This document shows positions 17,517 through 27,361 of a stretch of 64,000 bases of DNA, in pieces (within the stretch, counting starts at the first letter, position 1; every line of letters begins with the position of its first letter). A program made the translations under genes and the position numbers. The DNA lies in NCBI RefSeq assembly GCF_900119165.1, contig NZ_FPJG01000006.1, forward strand, positions 248,001 to 312,000, written 5' to 3'. The notes under the pieces were generated by a model. That model was not told the origin of the DNA and ran no database searches. It saw only the letters and a list, made by a program, of their open reading frames with translations. The stretch is from Amycolatopsis australiensis. Lineage in GTDB: Bacteria; Actinomycetota; Actinomycetes; Mycobacteriales; Pseudonocardiaceae.

Positions 17517-17550
17517 CTCGAGGCCCCGGATCCCACGCCGGGGCCTCGAG
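17517..17550. terminator. Bidirectional hairpin terminator
   Basis: A perfect 13-bp stem (CTCGAGGCCCCGG with CCGGGGCCTCGAG) around an 8-base loop sits between the convergent PspC operon and guaA, 7 bp and 2 bp from the two stop codons. It most likely serves both transcripts. Confidence 0.8.
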
Positions 17551-17552
17551 TC

Positions 17553-19109
<1,557 letters not shown>

Positions 19110-19218
19110 CTGGCGACCTCCTGGCGAGAAGCGGGATTCCCCTCCATCGTCCCAGGTGGGCTGGGTCACCCGGGACTCAGGGCCGGTGCTGTCCTCGATC
19201 GCGCCTACGGTGCGTGGC

Positions 19219-19764
19219 ATGGCTGTGAACTGGACGAAGGAACTGGCCGACCAGCTCGGCTTCCACTGGCGGGTGCACACCCGCCCGAAGCTCCAGGGCC
19301 TCACCGACGAGGAGTACCTCTGGGAGCCGGTCGCCGGCTGCTGGACCGTCCGGCCGCGGAAGTCCGGCGCCGAACCGGGGACCGGTCCGTTCACCATCGA
19401 CTGGGCCTACCCGGAGCCGGTCCCGCCGCCGGTCACGACGATCGCGTGGCGCCTGGGCCACATCCTCGTCGGCGTGCTCGGCGCGCGGATCGGGTCGCAC
19501 TTCGGCGGCCAGCCGATCGGCTACGAGAACTACCCGTACCCCGGGACGGCCGCCGAGGCACTGGCCGAACTCGACAAGCTCTACGCGCAGTGGATCGCCG
19601 GCGTGCGGTCACTCGACGAGGACGGCTTGGCGCGGCCGTGCGGCCCGGCGGAGGGCCCGTACGCGAAGTACCCGATGGCGACGCTGGTGCTGCACATCCA
19701 CCGCGAGATGATCCACCACTGCGCCGAAGTCCTACTCCTGCGCGACCTCTACCGGAGCCGGTAG
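19219..19764 (+). CDS. DinB-superfamily protein
   Basis: A 181-aa protein with the DinB four-helix fold. Metal-ligand candidates are the His in [24 protein letters not shown] near the middle, and [15 protein letters not shown] near the end. The family includes mycothiol- or bacillithiol-dependent transferases, and this strand of actinobacteria makes mycothiol. The ATG at 19219 is the first start that leads straight into the domain. It overlaps the convergent rhomboid gene by 33 bp. The substrate is unknown. Confidence 0.85.
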   Translation: MAVNWTKELADQLGFHWRVHTRPKLQGLTDEEYLWEPVAGCWTVRPRKSGAEPGTGPFTIDWAYPEPVPPPVTTIAWRLGHILVGVLGARIGSHFGGQPIGYENYPYPGTAAEALAELDKLYAQWIAGVRSLDEDGLARPCGPAEGPYAKYPMATLVLHIHREMIHHCAEVLLLRDLYRSR

Positions 19765-20337
19765 CACCAGGAAGCCCAGCGCCAGGCCCAGCAGCAGCGG
19801 GAGGCCGTGGTTGTCGTGCAGCAGCGTGTCGATCACGGCCAGCACCGGCGCCGCGAACGCCATCACCCGGAACTGCACCGGCAGCGTCACGCCGTAGCGG
19901 CGCGACGCCACCATGACGACCGCGGCCAGCGCACCGATCAGTCCGACGACGCACATCGAGTTGCCCGCGCCGACGGGATTCAGCCACACGTAGCTCATGA
20001 CCTGGCCGAACAGGCCGCAGCCGAAGTACAGCAGCAACCACTTCGGGCGGCTGAAGACGCGCTCGGCGAGCGTGCCGAACACCGCCAGCCACAGCAGGTT
20101 CGAGACCAGGCCGAGCGCCCGGTTGTCCTGGAAGAACATGCCGGTCACCAGGCGGTACCACTGGCCGGCGTCGATGCGGGACGCGTCGCGGACGACGTGG
20201 TCGTACAGCGGCGGGTGCACCAGCTGCGCGATCCCGCACGCGAGCGTCACGGCGAACACCGCGGCGGTCAGGACCGGGCGGCGCGCCCCGGTGCCGAGTG
20301 CCCCGAACGGGTGGCGGCCTGCGGTGGTCGTGTTCAT
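19732..20337 (-). CDS. Rhomboid-family intramembrane protease-like protein
   Basis: A 201-aa, six-helix membrane protein. The rhomboid features are GQWYRLVTGMFF after the first helix, an Asn in VSNLLWLAVFG (TM2), the presumed nucleophile Ser in GAGNSMCVVGLIGAL (TM4) and a His in DNHGLPLLLGLALG (TM6). The usual GxSG box reads GNSMC, so activity is plausible but not certain. The start at 20337 avoids an in-frame extension to 20409 that would run toward the divergent dehydrogenase gene. Its substrate is unknown. Confidence 0.82.
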   Translation of the reverse strand: MNTTTAGRHPFGALGTGARRPVLTAAVFAVTLACGIAQLVHPPLYDHVVRDASRIDAGQWYRLVTGMFFQDNRALGLVSNLLWLAVFGTLAERVFSRPKWLLLYFGCGLFGQVMSYVWLNPVGAGNSMCVVGLIGALAAVVMVASRRYGVTLPVQFRVMAFAAPVLAVIDTLLHDNHGLPLLLGLALGFLVLPAPVEVAQE

Positions 20338-20411
20338 GGCGCAAAATCTAGGCGCGCCACCGCGGTCGCACCCCCGACGTTTGTCACGATCCCTCCCGGG
20401 AAGGCCCAACC

Positions 20412-21446
20412 ATGCGAGCGACAGTCATCTACGGTGCCGGCGACGTGCGGGTCGAGACGGTCCCGGACCCGAAGCTGGTGGAGCCGACCGACGTCGTCCT
20501 GCGGGTCGTGCGGTCGTGCATCTGCGGCAGCGACCTCTGGCCGTACGCGGACATGAAGCCGAGCGAGCACGGCCGCCGGATCGGCCACGAGTTCCTCGGG
20601 GTGGTCGAGGAGACCGGCGCCGACGTCACGACGCTGAAGAAAGGCGACCTCGCCGTCGCGCCGTTCGTCTGGTCCGACAACACGTGCGAGTTCTGCCGCG
20701 AAGGGCTGCAGACGTCGTGCCTGCACGGCGGCGGCTGGGGCGCGAAGGGCGTCGACGGCGGCCAGGGCGAGGCCGTACGCGTCCCGCAGGCCGACGGCAC
20801 CCTCGTCAAGCTCCCGGACACCGAAGACGCCGGCCTGCTCGCGTCGTTCCTCACGCTGTCGGACGTCTTCTCGACCGGGCACCACGCCGCGGTGAAGGCG
20901 CGCGTGCGCCCGGGACAGAACGTCACCGTGATCGGGGACGGCGCCGTCGGCCTCTGCGCGGTTCTCGCGGCGAAACGGCTCGGCGCCGACCGGATCGTCC
21001 TCATGGGACGCCACCGGGCGCGCACCGACCTCGGCCGCGAGTTCGGCGCCACCGACGTCGTCGCCGAGCGCGGCGAAGAGGGCATCGAGAAGGTGCGGGA
21101 GCTGACGAACGGGCGGGGCACGCACGCCGTCCTCGAGTGCGTCGGCACGAAGGCCGCGTTCGAGATGGGCGTCGGGGTCGTGCGCGCGGGCGGGGAGGTC
21201 AGCCGGGTCGGCCTGCCACAGTACGAAGAAGGCCCGATCGGCGTGGGCGTGTTCCGCCGCAACGTCACCGTCACCGGCGGCGTCGCCCCGGCCCGGCACT
21301 ACATCCCCGAGCTGCTGCCGGACGTCCTCGACGGCAAGTACCAGCCCGGGAAGGTGTTCGACCGCACCATCGACGTCGAGGGCGTGCCGGACGGCTACCG
21401 CGCGATGGCGGCTCGCGAAGCGCTGAAGGTGCTCATCGAGCCGTGA
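20412..21446 (+). CDS. Zinc-dependent alcohol dehydrogenase family protein
   Basis: A 344-aa medium-chain dehydrogenase. The catalytic-zinc site is CICGSDLWPY and GHEFLGVVEE. The structural-zinc loop is DNTCEFCREGLQTSC, where the first of the usual four Cys is replaced by Asp, as in some relatives. The Rossmann motif GDGAVGLCAVLAAKRLGADRI binds the nicotinamide cofactor. It is followed at 55 bp by an aldehyde dehydrogenase gene on the same strand, so the pair may oxidise an alcohol through aldehyde to acid. The substrate is unknown. Confidence 0.93.
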   Translation: MRATVIYGAGDVRVETVPDPKLVEPTDVVLRVVRSCICGSDLWPYADMKPSEHGRRIGHEFLGVVEETGADVTTLKKGDLAVAPFVWSDNTCEFCREGLQTSCLHGGGWGAKGVDGGQGEAVRVPQADGTLVKLPDTEDAGLLASFLTLSDVFSTGHHAAVKARVRPGQNVTVIGDGAVGLCAVLAAKRLGADRIVLMGRHRARTDLGREFGATDVVAERGEEGIEKVRELTNGRGTHAVLECVGTKAAFEMGVGVVRAGGEVSRVGLPQYEEGPIGVGVFRRNVTVTGGVAPARHYIPELLPDVLDGKYQPGKVFDRTIDVEGVPDGYRAMAAREALKVLIEP

Positions 21447-21501
21447 CCCGTCCGGGTGGGGGTCCGGCGGCGGGCCACCCACCCGGATTACGTTGGTACG
21501 C

Positions 21502-22947
21502 ATGGACATGATCACCCCCGAGCCGCGCCCCGCCTGGATCGCCGGCCGCCCGGAGCCGGGCGCCACCACCCTCGTCGTGCACCACCCGTACGACGGCAGC
21601 GAGGTCGCCACGGTCGCGGTGCCCGGGCCGGAGCAGGTCGAGCGTGCGGTGACCGCTGCCGTCTCGGTGGCCAAGGACCTGCGGCGGACCCCGGCGCACG
21701 TCCGCGCGGGCGCGCTGGAGCACGTCTCCCGCGTGCTCGCCGCGCGCGCCGAAGAGATCGCCGAGGTGATCACCGCCGAGAACGGCAAGCCGCTCAAGTG
21801 GGCCGAGGCCGAGGTCAAGCGCGCGGTGTCGGTGTTCCGGATCGCCGCCGAAGACGCCCGCCGGTTCACCGGCGACGTCCAGCGGCTCGACACCGATCCC
21901 GCGGGCGAGGCGCGGCTGGCGCTGACCCGGCGCGTGCCGCGCGGGCCGGTGCTCGGCATCGCGCCGTTCAACTTCCCGCTGAACCTCGTGGCCCACAAGG
22001 TGGCGCCGTCGCTGGCGATCGGCGCGCCGATCATCGTCAAGCCCGCGCCGCGGACTCCGCTGTCGGCGTTGATCCTCGGCGAGATCCTCGCCGAGACGGA
22101 CCTGCCTGAAGGCGCGTTTTCCGTGCTGCCGCTGGGAAACGAGGAGACGCAGCGGCTCGTCGCCGACCCGCGGCTGCCCGTCGTGTCGTTCACCGGCTCG
22201 GGCCCGGTCGGCTGGTCGCTCAAGGACGCCGCGCCGCGCAAGCACGTCGTCCTGGAGCTCGGCGGGAACGCGGCCGCCGTCGTGCTGCGGGACTGGCCGG
22301 ACCCCGAAGGCGCGGCGCAGCGCATCGCGACGTTCGGCAACTACCAGGCCGGGCAGTCGTGCATCGCCGTGCAGCGGGTGATCGTGGACGCCGCCGTCGC
22401 CGGCGAGTTCGTGCCCGCGCTGCTGGAAGCGGTGCAGGCGCAGCGGACCGGCGACCCGTACGACCGCAACACCGACGTCGGCCCGGTCGTCGACGAAGCC
22501 GCCGCCGAGCGGATCGTCGCGTGGGTCGACGAGGCCGTCGCCGCGGGCGCGAAGGTCCTCACCGGCGGCACCCGTGACGGCGCGACGGTCGCGCCGACCC
22601 TGCTCACCGACGTCCCGCCGGACACCAGGGCGTGGGCCGAGGAGATCTTCGGGCCGGTGCTCGCGGTGTCCGTTGTGGACGGTGTGGACGACGCCTTCCG
22701 GGCGGTGAACGCCTCCGCGTATGGCCTCCAGGCCGGCGTCTTCACCACCGACGTCCAGCTCGCCTTCCACGCGTCCGCGGAGCTGGAGGTCGGCGGCGTG
22801 ATCATCGGTGACGTCCCCTCCTACCGCGCCGACCAGATGCCCTACGGCGGCGTGAAGGGCTCCGGCGTCGGCCGTGAAGGCGTCCTCGCGGCGATGCACG
22901 ACCTGACGGAGGAACGCGTCACCGTCTTCACCGGCATCGACCTCTGA
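21502..22947 (+). CDS. Aldehyde dehydrogenase family protein
   Basis: A 481-aa NAD(P)-dependent aldehyde dehydrogenase. The general-base Glu is in VVLELGGNAAAV and the catalytic Cys in NYQAGQSCIAVQRV. The cofactor region FNFPLNLVAHKVAPSLAIGAPIIVKPA and the C-terminal EEIFGPVLAV box are normal. The ATG at 21502 is preferred over a TTG nine bases earlier. It probably forms a functional pair with the upstream alcohol dehydrogenase. It ends one base before the stop of the convergent FAD oxidase gene. Confidence 0.94.
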   Translation: MDMITPEPRPAWIAGRPEPGATTLVVHHPYDGSEVATVAVPGPEQVERAVTAAVSVAKDLRRTPAHVRAGALEHVSRVLAARAEEIAEVITAENGKPLKWAEAEVKRAVSVFRIAAEDARRFTGDVQRLDTDPAGEARLALTRRVPRGPVLGIAPFNFPLNLVAHKVAPSLAIGAPIIVKPAPRTPLSALILGEILAETDLPEGAFSVLPLGNEETQRLVADPRLPVVSFTGSGPVGWSLKDAAPRKHVVLELGGNAAAVVLRDWPDPEGAAQRIATFGNYQAGQSCIAVQRVIVDAAVAGEFVPALLEAVQAQRTGDPYDRNTDVGPVVDEAAAERIVAWVDEAVAAGAKVLTGGTRDGATVAPTLLTDVPPDTRAWAEEIFGPVLAVSVVDGVDDAFRAVNASAYGLQAGVFTTDVQLAFHASAELEVGGVIIGDVPSYRADQMPYGGVKGSGVGREGVLAAMHDLTEERVTVFTGIDL

Positions 22948-22948
22948 C

Positions 22949-24421
22949 TCAGGACTGGATGCCCTGCCCGAACCGGAAGACGTTGAAGGGGTCGTACTTC
23001 TTCGCGACGTCGGCCAGCCGCTTGGCGTTGTCGCCGTAGTAGGCGGTCTTCCAGTCGGGCAGGTCCGGGTCGATGTAGTTGACGTACCCGCCACCCGCGC
23101 CGGCCGCGGCGAGCCCGGTGACGACGTCGTCCACCGACTGCGTCACCTGTGTGCGGTTCTTCGTCGTGGCCGGCGCGTAGATCTGCACGCTGGCCAGCGC
23201 GTCGCGGTGCCAGAACGCCGTCGCGTCCTTCGCCGGCTCGGCGACCTTGCCGCCGAGGCCGTCGATGAGCAGGTCCATCCCCGCCCGCCCGTCGGCGAGG
23301 GCGACGACCTTCGCCGCGTCGACCGGGGTGGTGATGATCCGCGACGACGCCACGAACGACTGCCGGGCCGAGCTGCCCTCGAAGTACTTCATCGCGCCGA
23401 GGTAATCGAGGCTGCGCACGACCCGCTGCGCCGGCCGCGCACCGGCGTTGGTGGTGAGGTTGTTCAGCAGCGTGTTCAGCCCGGCGGCGCCACCGACGTA
23501 ACAGCCGCCGACGCGGCACTGGACCGGCGAACCACCCGAGAGCACCAGGTTGGCCCACAGCTCGGGCGGCATGGCGGCGATCCACTGCTGCCACGCGGCG
23601 AGCACGTCGGCCGCGGAACCGGCCGGGAAGTGCAGCGAGAACACCGTCAGGTCCGGCGCCGGATCCGTGTCGAAGGTGAACTCGGTGACGATGCCGAAGT
23701 TGCCGCCGCCCCCGCCGCGCAACGCCCAGAACAGGTCCGGTTCGGAGTTCGCGGACGCCGTGACCACCCGGCCGTCGGCCGTGACGACCTGCGCGGAGAC
23801 CAGGTGGTCGCAGGTCAGGCCGTACTTGCGGGCCAGCACGCCGATGCCGCCGCCGAGGGTCAGCCCGGCGATGCCGACCGTCGGGCAGGAGCCGGCGGGC
23901 AGCGCGCGCCCGGCCCCGGCCAGGCCGGCGTAGACGTCGTGCAGCTTCGCCCCGGCGCCGATCACGGCCTGGCTGCCGCGGACCTCGACCTTGTTCAGCG
24001 CGGAGACGTCGATGACCAGCCCGCCCTCGGGGACGGAGTAACCGGCGTAGCTGTGGCCGCCGCTGCGCGCGGCGAGCGTCACGCGGCCGGCGGCGGCCTG
24101 GACGCACGTCTGGACGTCCTGGACCGTCGCCGCCGTCGCCACCGCGACCGGGTTGTTGCCGTCGAAGAGCGAGTTGAAGCCGCGTTTGGCGGCCGAGTAG
24201 CCGTCGCTGGCCGGGCGCAGCAGGCCGCCGGTGAGCTTCGTGCGCAGGTCGTCCCAGTTCGGCGGGCCGCTGGGCGGCCGGCTCGCGGGCGGCCCGGACG
24301 TCACCGGCGGTGGCGGCGCGGTCGAGGCGACGGGCGCGGAGGGGCCGCCCGGCCCGCACGCGGCCGCGACGGCGCCGGCGGCCGACACGCCCGCGACCCG
24401 CAGGAACGCCCTTCTGTCCAT
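22949..24421 (-). CDS. Secreted FAD-linked oxidase, BBE family
   Basis: A 490-aa oxidase. The N-terminus MDRRAFLRVAGVSAAGAVAAACG combines a twin-arginine motif with a lipobox-like Cys, so it is exported folded by Tat and perhaps lipidated. The FAD domain carries ARSGGHSYAGYSV, whose His can bind FAD covalently, and AGSCPTVGIAGLTLGGGIG, whose Cys is the second attachment point in bicovalent enzymes. The C-terminal BBE motif is YDPFNVFRFGQGI. Such enzymes oxidise sugars, alkaloids or polyketide alcohols; the substrate is not known. The start was set so that the Tat motif is N-terminal. Confidence 0.92.
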   Translation of the reverse strand: MDRRAFLRVAGVSAAGAVAAACGPGGPSAPVASTAPPPPVTSGPPASRPPSGPPNWDDLRTKLTGGLLRPASDGYSAAKRGFNSLFDGNNPVAVATAATVQDVQTCVQAAAGRVTLAARSGGHSYAGYSVPEGGLVIDVSALNKVEVRGSQAVIGAGAKLHDVYAGLAGAGRALPAGSCPTVGIAGLTLGGGIGVLARKYGLTCDHLVSAQVVTADGRVVTASANSEPDLFWALRGGGGGNFGIVTEFTFDTDPAPDLTVFSLHFPAGSAADVLAAWQQWIAAMPPELWANLVLSGGSPVQCRVGGCYVGGAAGLNTLLNNLTTNAGARPAQRVVRSLDYLGAMKYFEGSSARQSFVASSRIITTPVDAAKVVALADGRAGMDLLIDGLGGKVAEPAKDATAFWHRDALASVQIYAPATTKNRTQVTQSVDDVVTGLAAAGAGGGYVNYIDPDLPDWKTAYYGDNAKRLADVAKKYDPFNVFRFGQGIQS

Positions 24422-24582
24422 ATGGTCGGAGACGTGCGGCCGTCCGGCGGGTTGCCCGGTCACGCGACCGGCCTGCTCACGCTGTCCACATCGGACTCCT
24501 CGCTGCCGGGGAGGCCCAGTTTAGGACGGGCCCGGGCCTGCGCGCGCCCTCGACCGGTACACGGCGGACGGTGCCGGCGAGT

Positions 24583-25293
24583 TCACGCCCAGGCGGGGAG
24601 CCGCGGCACGTCGCCGTCGAGGGCCGCGCCGTCGGAACGGCCGGTGAGCCAGGCCAGCAGCTGGCCGGCGGACCCGCTGACGGTCACCCCCGGCGCGGCA
24701 CCCATGGTCCACTCGAAGCCGCCGCCGGCCAGGCGCAGTGCGGGCAGGTGCGCGGCGCGGGAGGTGATCGCGTGCTGGACGACGTCCTCGGTGAGCGGGC
24801 CGAGCAGGCCGAGCACCCGGTCCAGGTCGTAGCCGCGGTCGAGGTCGGCGAGGTGGATGGTCAGCTCGGACAGCCGCATCCGCGCGACGACGGCCCCGGT
24901 GACGGGTGCGCCCTGCCGGTTGCGGGCTTCGCGCGCCCACGCCTCGTCCGGCATCGCGGCGGCGTACTGCTCGAACCGCCCGGCCGACGCGACGAAGTCG
25001 GCCAGGATGTCGGCGGCACCGCGCCGCGCACCGGCCTCGATGTCGGCGTCGCGGGCTTCCGGACTGGCGTACATCGGGGTCTCGACGCCGGTGTTCGCCC
25101 ACGTCAGCAGGTTGCGCAGGCCATCGGCGTTGCGGGCGAGGTGCGCCAGGACGTGCGCTCGCGACCAGCCGGGCAACGCGCTGGGCGCGCGCAGCTCGGG
25201 CTCGCCGAGGCCGCCGATGACCCGGGCCCATTCGTCGTCGAGCTTCCTGACCCCGTCGAGCAGTGCGTGCGCCTTCTCGGATGCCGTCGTCAC
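24583..25293 (-). CDS. Mycothiol-dependent maleylpyruvate isomerase-type protein (DinB fold)
   Basis: A 236-aa protein. The N-terminal DinB-like domain has the typical LPGWSRAHVLAHLARNADGL with the metal-binding His, and the later RLSELTIHLADLDRGYD supplies further His/Asp ligands. The C-terminal segment is an SCP2/MDMPI-C-like fold (GGGFEWTMGAAPGVTVSGSAGQLLAWLTGR). Known members isomerise maleylpyruvate using mycothiol; most are uncharacterised. It lies 10 bp downstream of the choD-like gene and may be cotranscribed. Confidence 0.88.
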   Translation of the reverse strand: MTTASEKAHALLDGVRKLDDEWARVIGGLGEPELRAPSALPGWSRAHVLAHLARNADGLRNLLTWANTGVETPMYASPEARDADIEAGARRGAADILADFVASAGRFEQYAAAMPDEAWAREARNRQGAPVTGAVVARMRLSELTIHLADLDRGYDLDRVLGLLGPLTEDVVQHAITSRAAHLPALRLAGGGFEWTMGAAPGVTVSGSAGQLLAWLTGRSDGAALDGDVPRLPAWA

Positions 25294-25303
25294 GGCGCCG
25301 AGT

Positions 25304-27013
25304 CTAGGACCGGCGCAGCGCGGCCGGGGCGCCGGCGGGCACGGCCGGGTTCTTCGGCGCGACCGGCTCCAGCCGGACGTACGGCGCGTCCTGCGGCGGC
25401 CGCGCGTCCGGCTCGCCCTTGTTGGGCCAGAACGAAAACGCCCGCTCCGCCTGGGCGGCGATGGTCAGCGACGGGTTCACGCCGAGGTTGGCCGTGATCG
25501 CCGCGCCGTCCACCACCGACAGGCCCGGGTAGCCGAAGACGCGGTGGTACGGGTCGATGACGCCTTCCTCGGGTGTCGCGCCGATCGGGACGCCGCCGAT
25601 GAAGTGTGCCGTCAGCGGGATGTCGAAGATCTCGCCCCACGTGCCGCCCGCGATGCCGCCGATGTGCTCGGCCGTGCGCTGGTTGGCTTCGTGACCGGCC
25701 GGGATGAAGCTCGGGTTCGGTTCGCCGTGGCCCTGCTTCGACGTGTACTTGCGCCGGCCGAACAGCCCGCGCTTGGTGTACGTCGTGATCGAGTTGTCCA
25801 GGCTCTGCATCACCAGCAGGATCACCGTGCGCTCGCTCCAGCGGTAGCCGTTGAGCATGCGCGCCGACTGCACCGGGTGCTTGAGCAGGAAGCGCAGGAG
25901 CTGCTGCCAGCGCGGCACCGGCGACGCGCCGTCGGTGGCGATCGTCTGCAGCAGGCTCATCGCGTTGCTGCCCTTGCCGTAGCGGACCGGCTCGATGTGG
26001 GTGTTCTCGTCGGGGTGGATCGACGACGTGATCGCCACGCCGCGGCTGAAGTTGCGGCTCTCGTCGACTTCGGTGCGCGCGGCGCCGATGATCGCCTCGG
26101 AGTTGGTGCGGGTCAGCTCGCCGAGCCGGCGCGACAGCTTCGGCAGCGTGCCGGTGTCCTTCATCCGGTGCAGCAGGTTCTGCGTGCCCCACGTGCCGGC
26201 CGCGAAGACGACCTTTTCGGCGGTGATCGTGGTCCGGAAGCGCCGGGACGTCGTCCCGGTCTTCTTCAGGTCGACCGCGTACCCGCCGTCGATCGGCCGC
26301 ACCGACGTCACGGTGGTCAGCGGGATGACCTTCGCGCCGTCCTGCTCGGCGAGGTAGAGGTAGTTCTTGACCAGCGTGTTCTTCGCCCCGACGCGGCAGC
26401 CGGTCATGCAGGAGCCGCACTCGGTGCAGCCGACGCGGTCCGGACCGGCGCCGCCGAAGTACGGGTCCTTCACCCGCTCGCCGGGCTTGCCGAAGTAGAC
26501 GCCGACGGGCGTCGGGTGGAAGGAGCCGGCGACCCCCATGTCCTTGGCGACCTCGCGCATCACGACGTCCGACGGCGTGATCGTCGGGTTCGTGACCACG
26601 CCCAGCATCCGGCTCGCCTGGTCATAGTGCGGCGCGAGCTCGGCCTCCCAGTCGGTGATGTGCGCCCATTGCCGGTCGCGGTAGAACGGCTTCAGCGGCC
26701 GGTACAGCGTGTTCGCGTAGACGAGCGACCCGCCGCCGACGCCCGCGCCCGCCAGCACCATGACGTCGTTGAGCATGTGGATGCGCTGGATGCCGTAGCA
26801 GCCGACCTGCGGCGCCCACAGGTAGCGTTTGAGGTCCCACGACGTCTTCGCGAACTCGTCGTCGGCGAACCGGCGGCCCGCCTCGACGACGGCTACCCGG
26901 TAGCCCTTCTCGGTGAGCCGCAGCGCCGCGACGCTGCCGCCGAACCCCGACCCCACCACGACGACGTCGTAGTCGAGGCCACCCGCACTGGTGGTGGTGT
27001 TACTGGCAGTCAC
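25304..27013 (-). CDS. choD: GMC-family FAD oxidoreductase, ChoD-like
   Basis: A 569-aa flavoprotein with an N-terminal FAD motif VVVVGSGFGGSVAALRLTEKG and the C-terminal GMC region (VVDGAAITANLGVNPSLTIAAQAER). The family is annotated as cholesterol oxidase, but true steroid activity of actinobacterial ChoD is doubtful. A Cys cluster, CTECGSCMTGC at residues 196-206, has ferredoxin-like CxxCxxCxxxC spacing. The gene sits next to guaB3 and guaB exactly as Rv3409c does in M. tuberculosis. The start MTASNTTTSAGGLDYD puts the FAD motif near residue 17. Family assignment is secure; the substrate is open. Confidence 0.9.
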   Translation of the reverse strand: MTASNTTTSAGGLDYDVVVVGSGFGGSVAALRLTEKGYRVAVVEAGRRFADDEFAKTSWDLKRYLWAPQVGCYGIQRIHMLNDVMVLAGAGVGGGSLVYANTLYRPLKPFYRDRQWAHITDWEAELAPHYDQASRMLGVVTNPTITPSDVVMREVAKDMGVAGSFHPTPVGVYFGKPGERVKDPYFGGAGPDRVGCTECGSCMTGCRVGAKNTLVKNYLYLAEQDGAKVIPLTTVTSVRPIDGGYAVDLKKTGTTSRRFRTTITAEKVVFAAGTWGTQNLLHRMKDTGTLPKLSRRLGELTRTNSEAIIGAARTEVDESRNFSRGVAITSSIHPDENTHIEPVRYGKGSNAMSLLQTIATDGASPVPRWQQLLRFLLKHPVQSARMLNGYRWSERTVILLVMQSLDNSITTYTKRGLFGRRKYTSKQGHGEPNPSFIPAGHEANQRTAEHIGGIAGGTWGEIFDIPLTAHFIGGVPIGATPEEGVIDPYHRVFGYPGLSVVDGAAITANLGVNPSLTIAAQAERAFSFWPNKGEPDARPPQDAPYVRLEPVAPKNPAVPAGAPAALRRS

Positions 27014-27166
27014 ACCCTGAGCGTAACCCGGGGCCCTCGTCCTGACCAGAGGTAAGTTACTCGCCAGTCACGGTTGTCCGACGGCAATTGTGGGTATCTA
27101 CCACGGTGCTCGATGTCCGCGTCGCCGATTCACCGGCGGCGGGACACGATTTCCGGGAGGGACCAC

Positions 27167-27361
27167 ATGCGCCCCCAGCAGCTCACCGGTTGGCACAAAT
27201 CGAGCCACAGCCACTTCGAGGAGAACGCCTGCGTCGAGGTCGGCACCGGTCCCGGTGTCGTGGGCGTGCGGGACACCAAGCAACCGGAGCCCCGCCCGAT
27301 CCTCACCTGCTCGACGACCGCATTCGCGGCGTTCCTCGACCACCTCACCGGCGGACGGTGA
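27167..27361 (+). CDS. DUF397 protein without an adjacent XRE regulator
   Basis: A 64-aa protein with the DUF397 signature (WHKSSHSHFEENACVEVG, GVVGVRDTKQPEPRPIL, TAFAAFLDHLTGGR). The ATG is preceded by GGGAGG. Such proteins are usually next to a helix-turn-helix regulator gene, often acting as its antagonist or partner in Streptomyces. None is present here, so it is an orphan. Its 3' end overlaps the convergent guaB3 gene by 17 bp. Confidence 0.88.
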   Translation: MRPQQLTGWHKSSHSHFEENACVEVGTGPGVVGVRDTKQPEPRPILTCSTTAFAAFLDHLTGGR

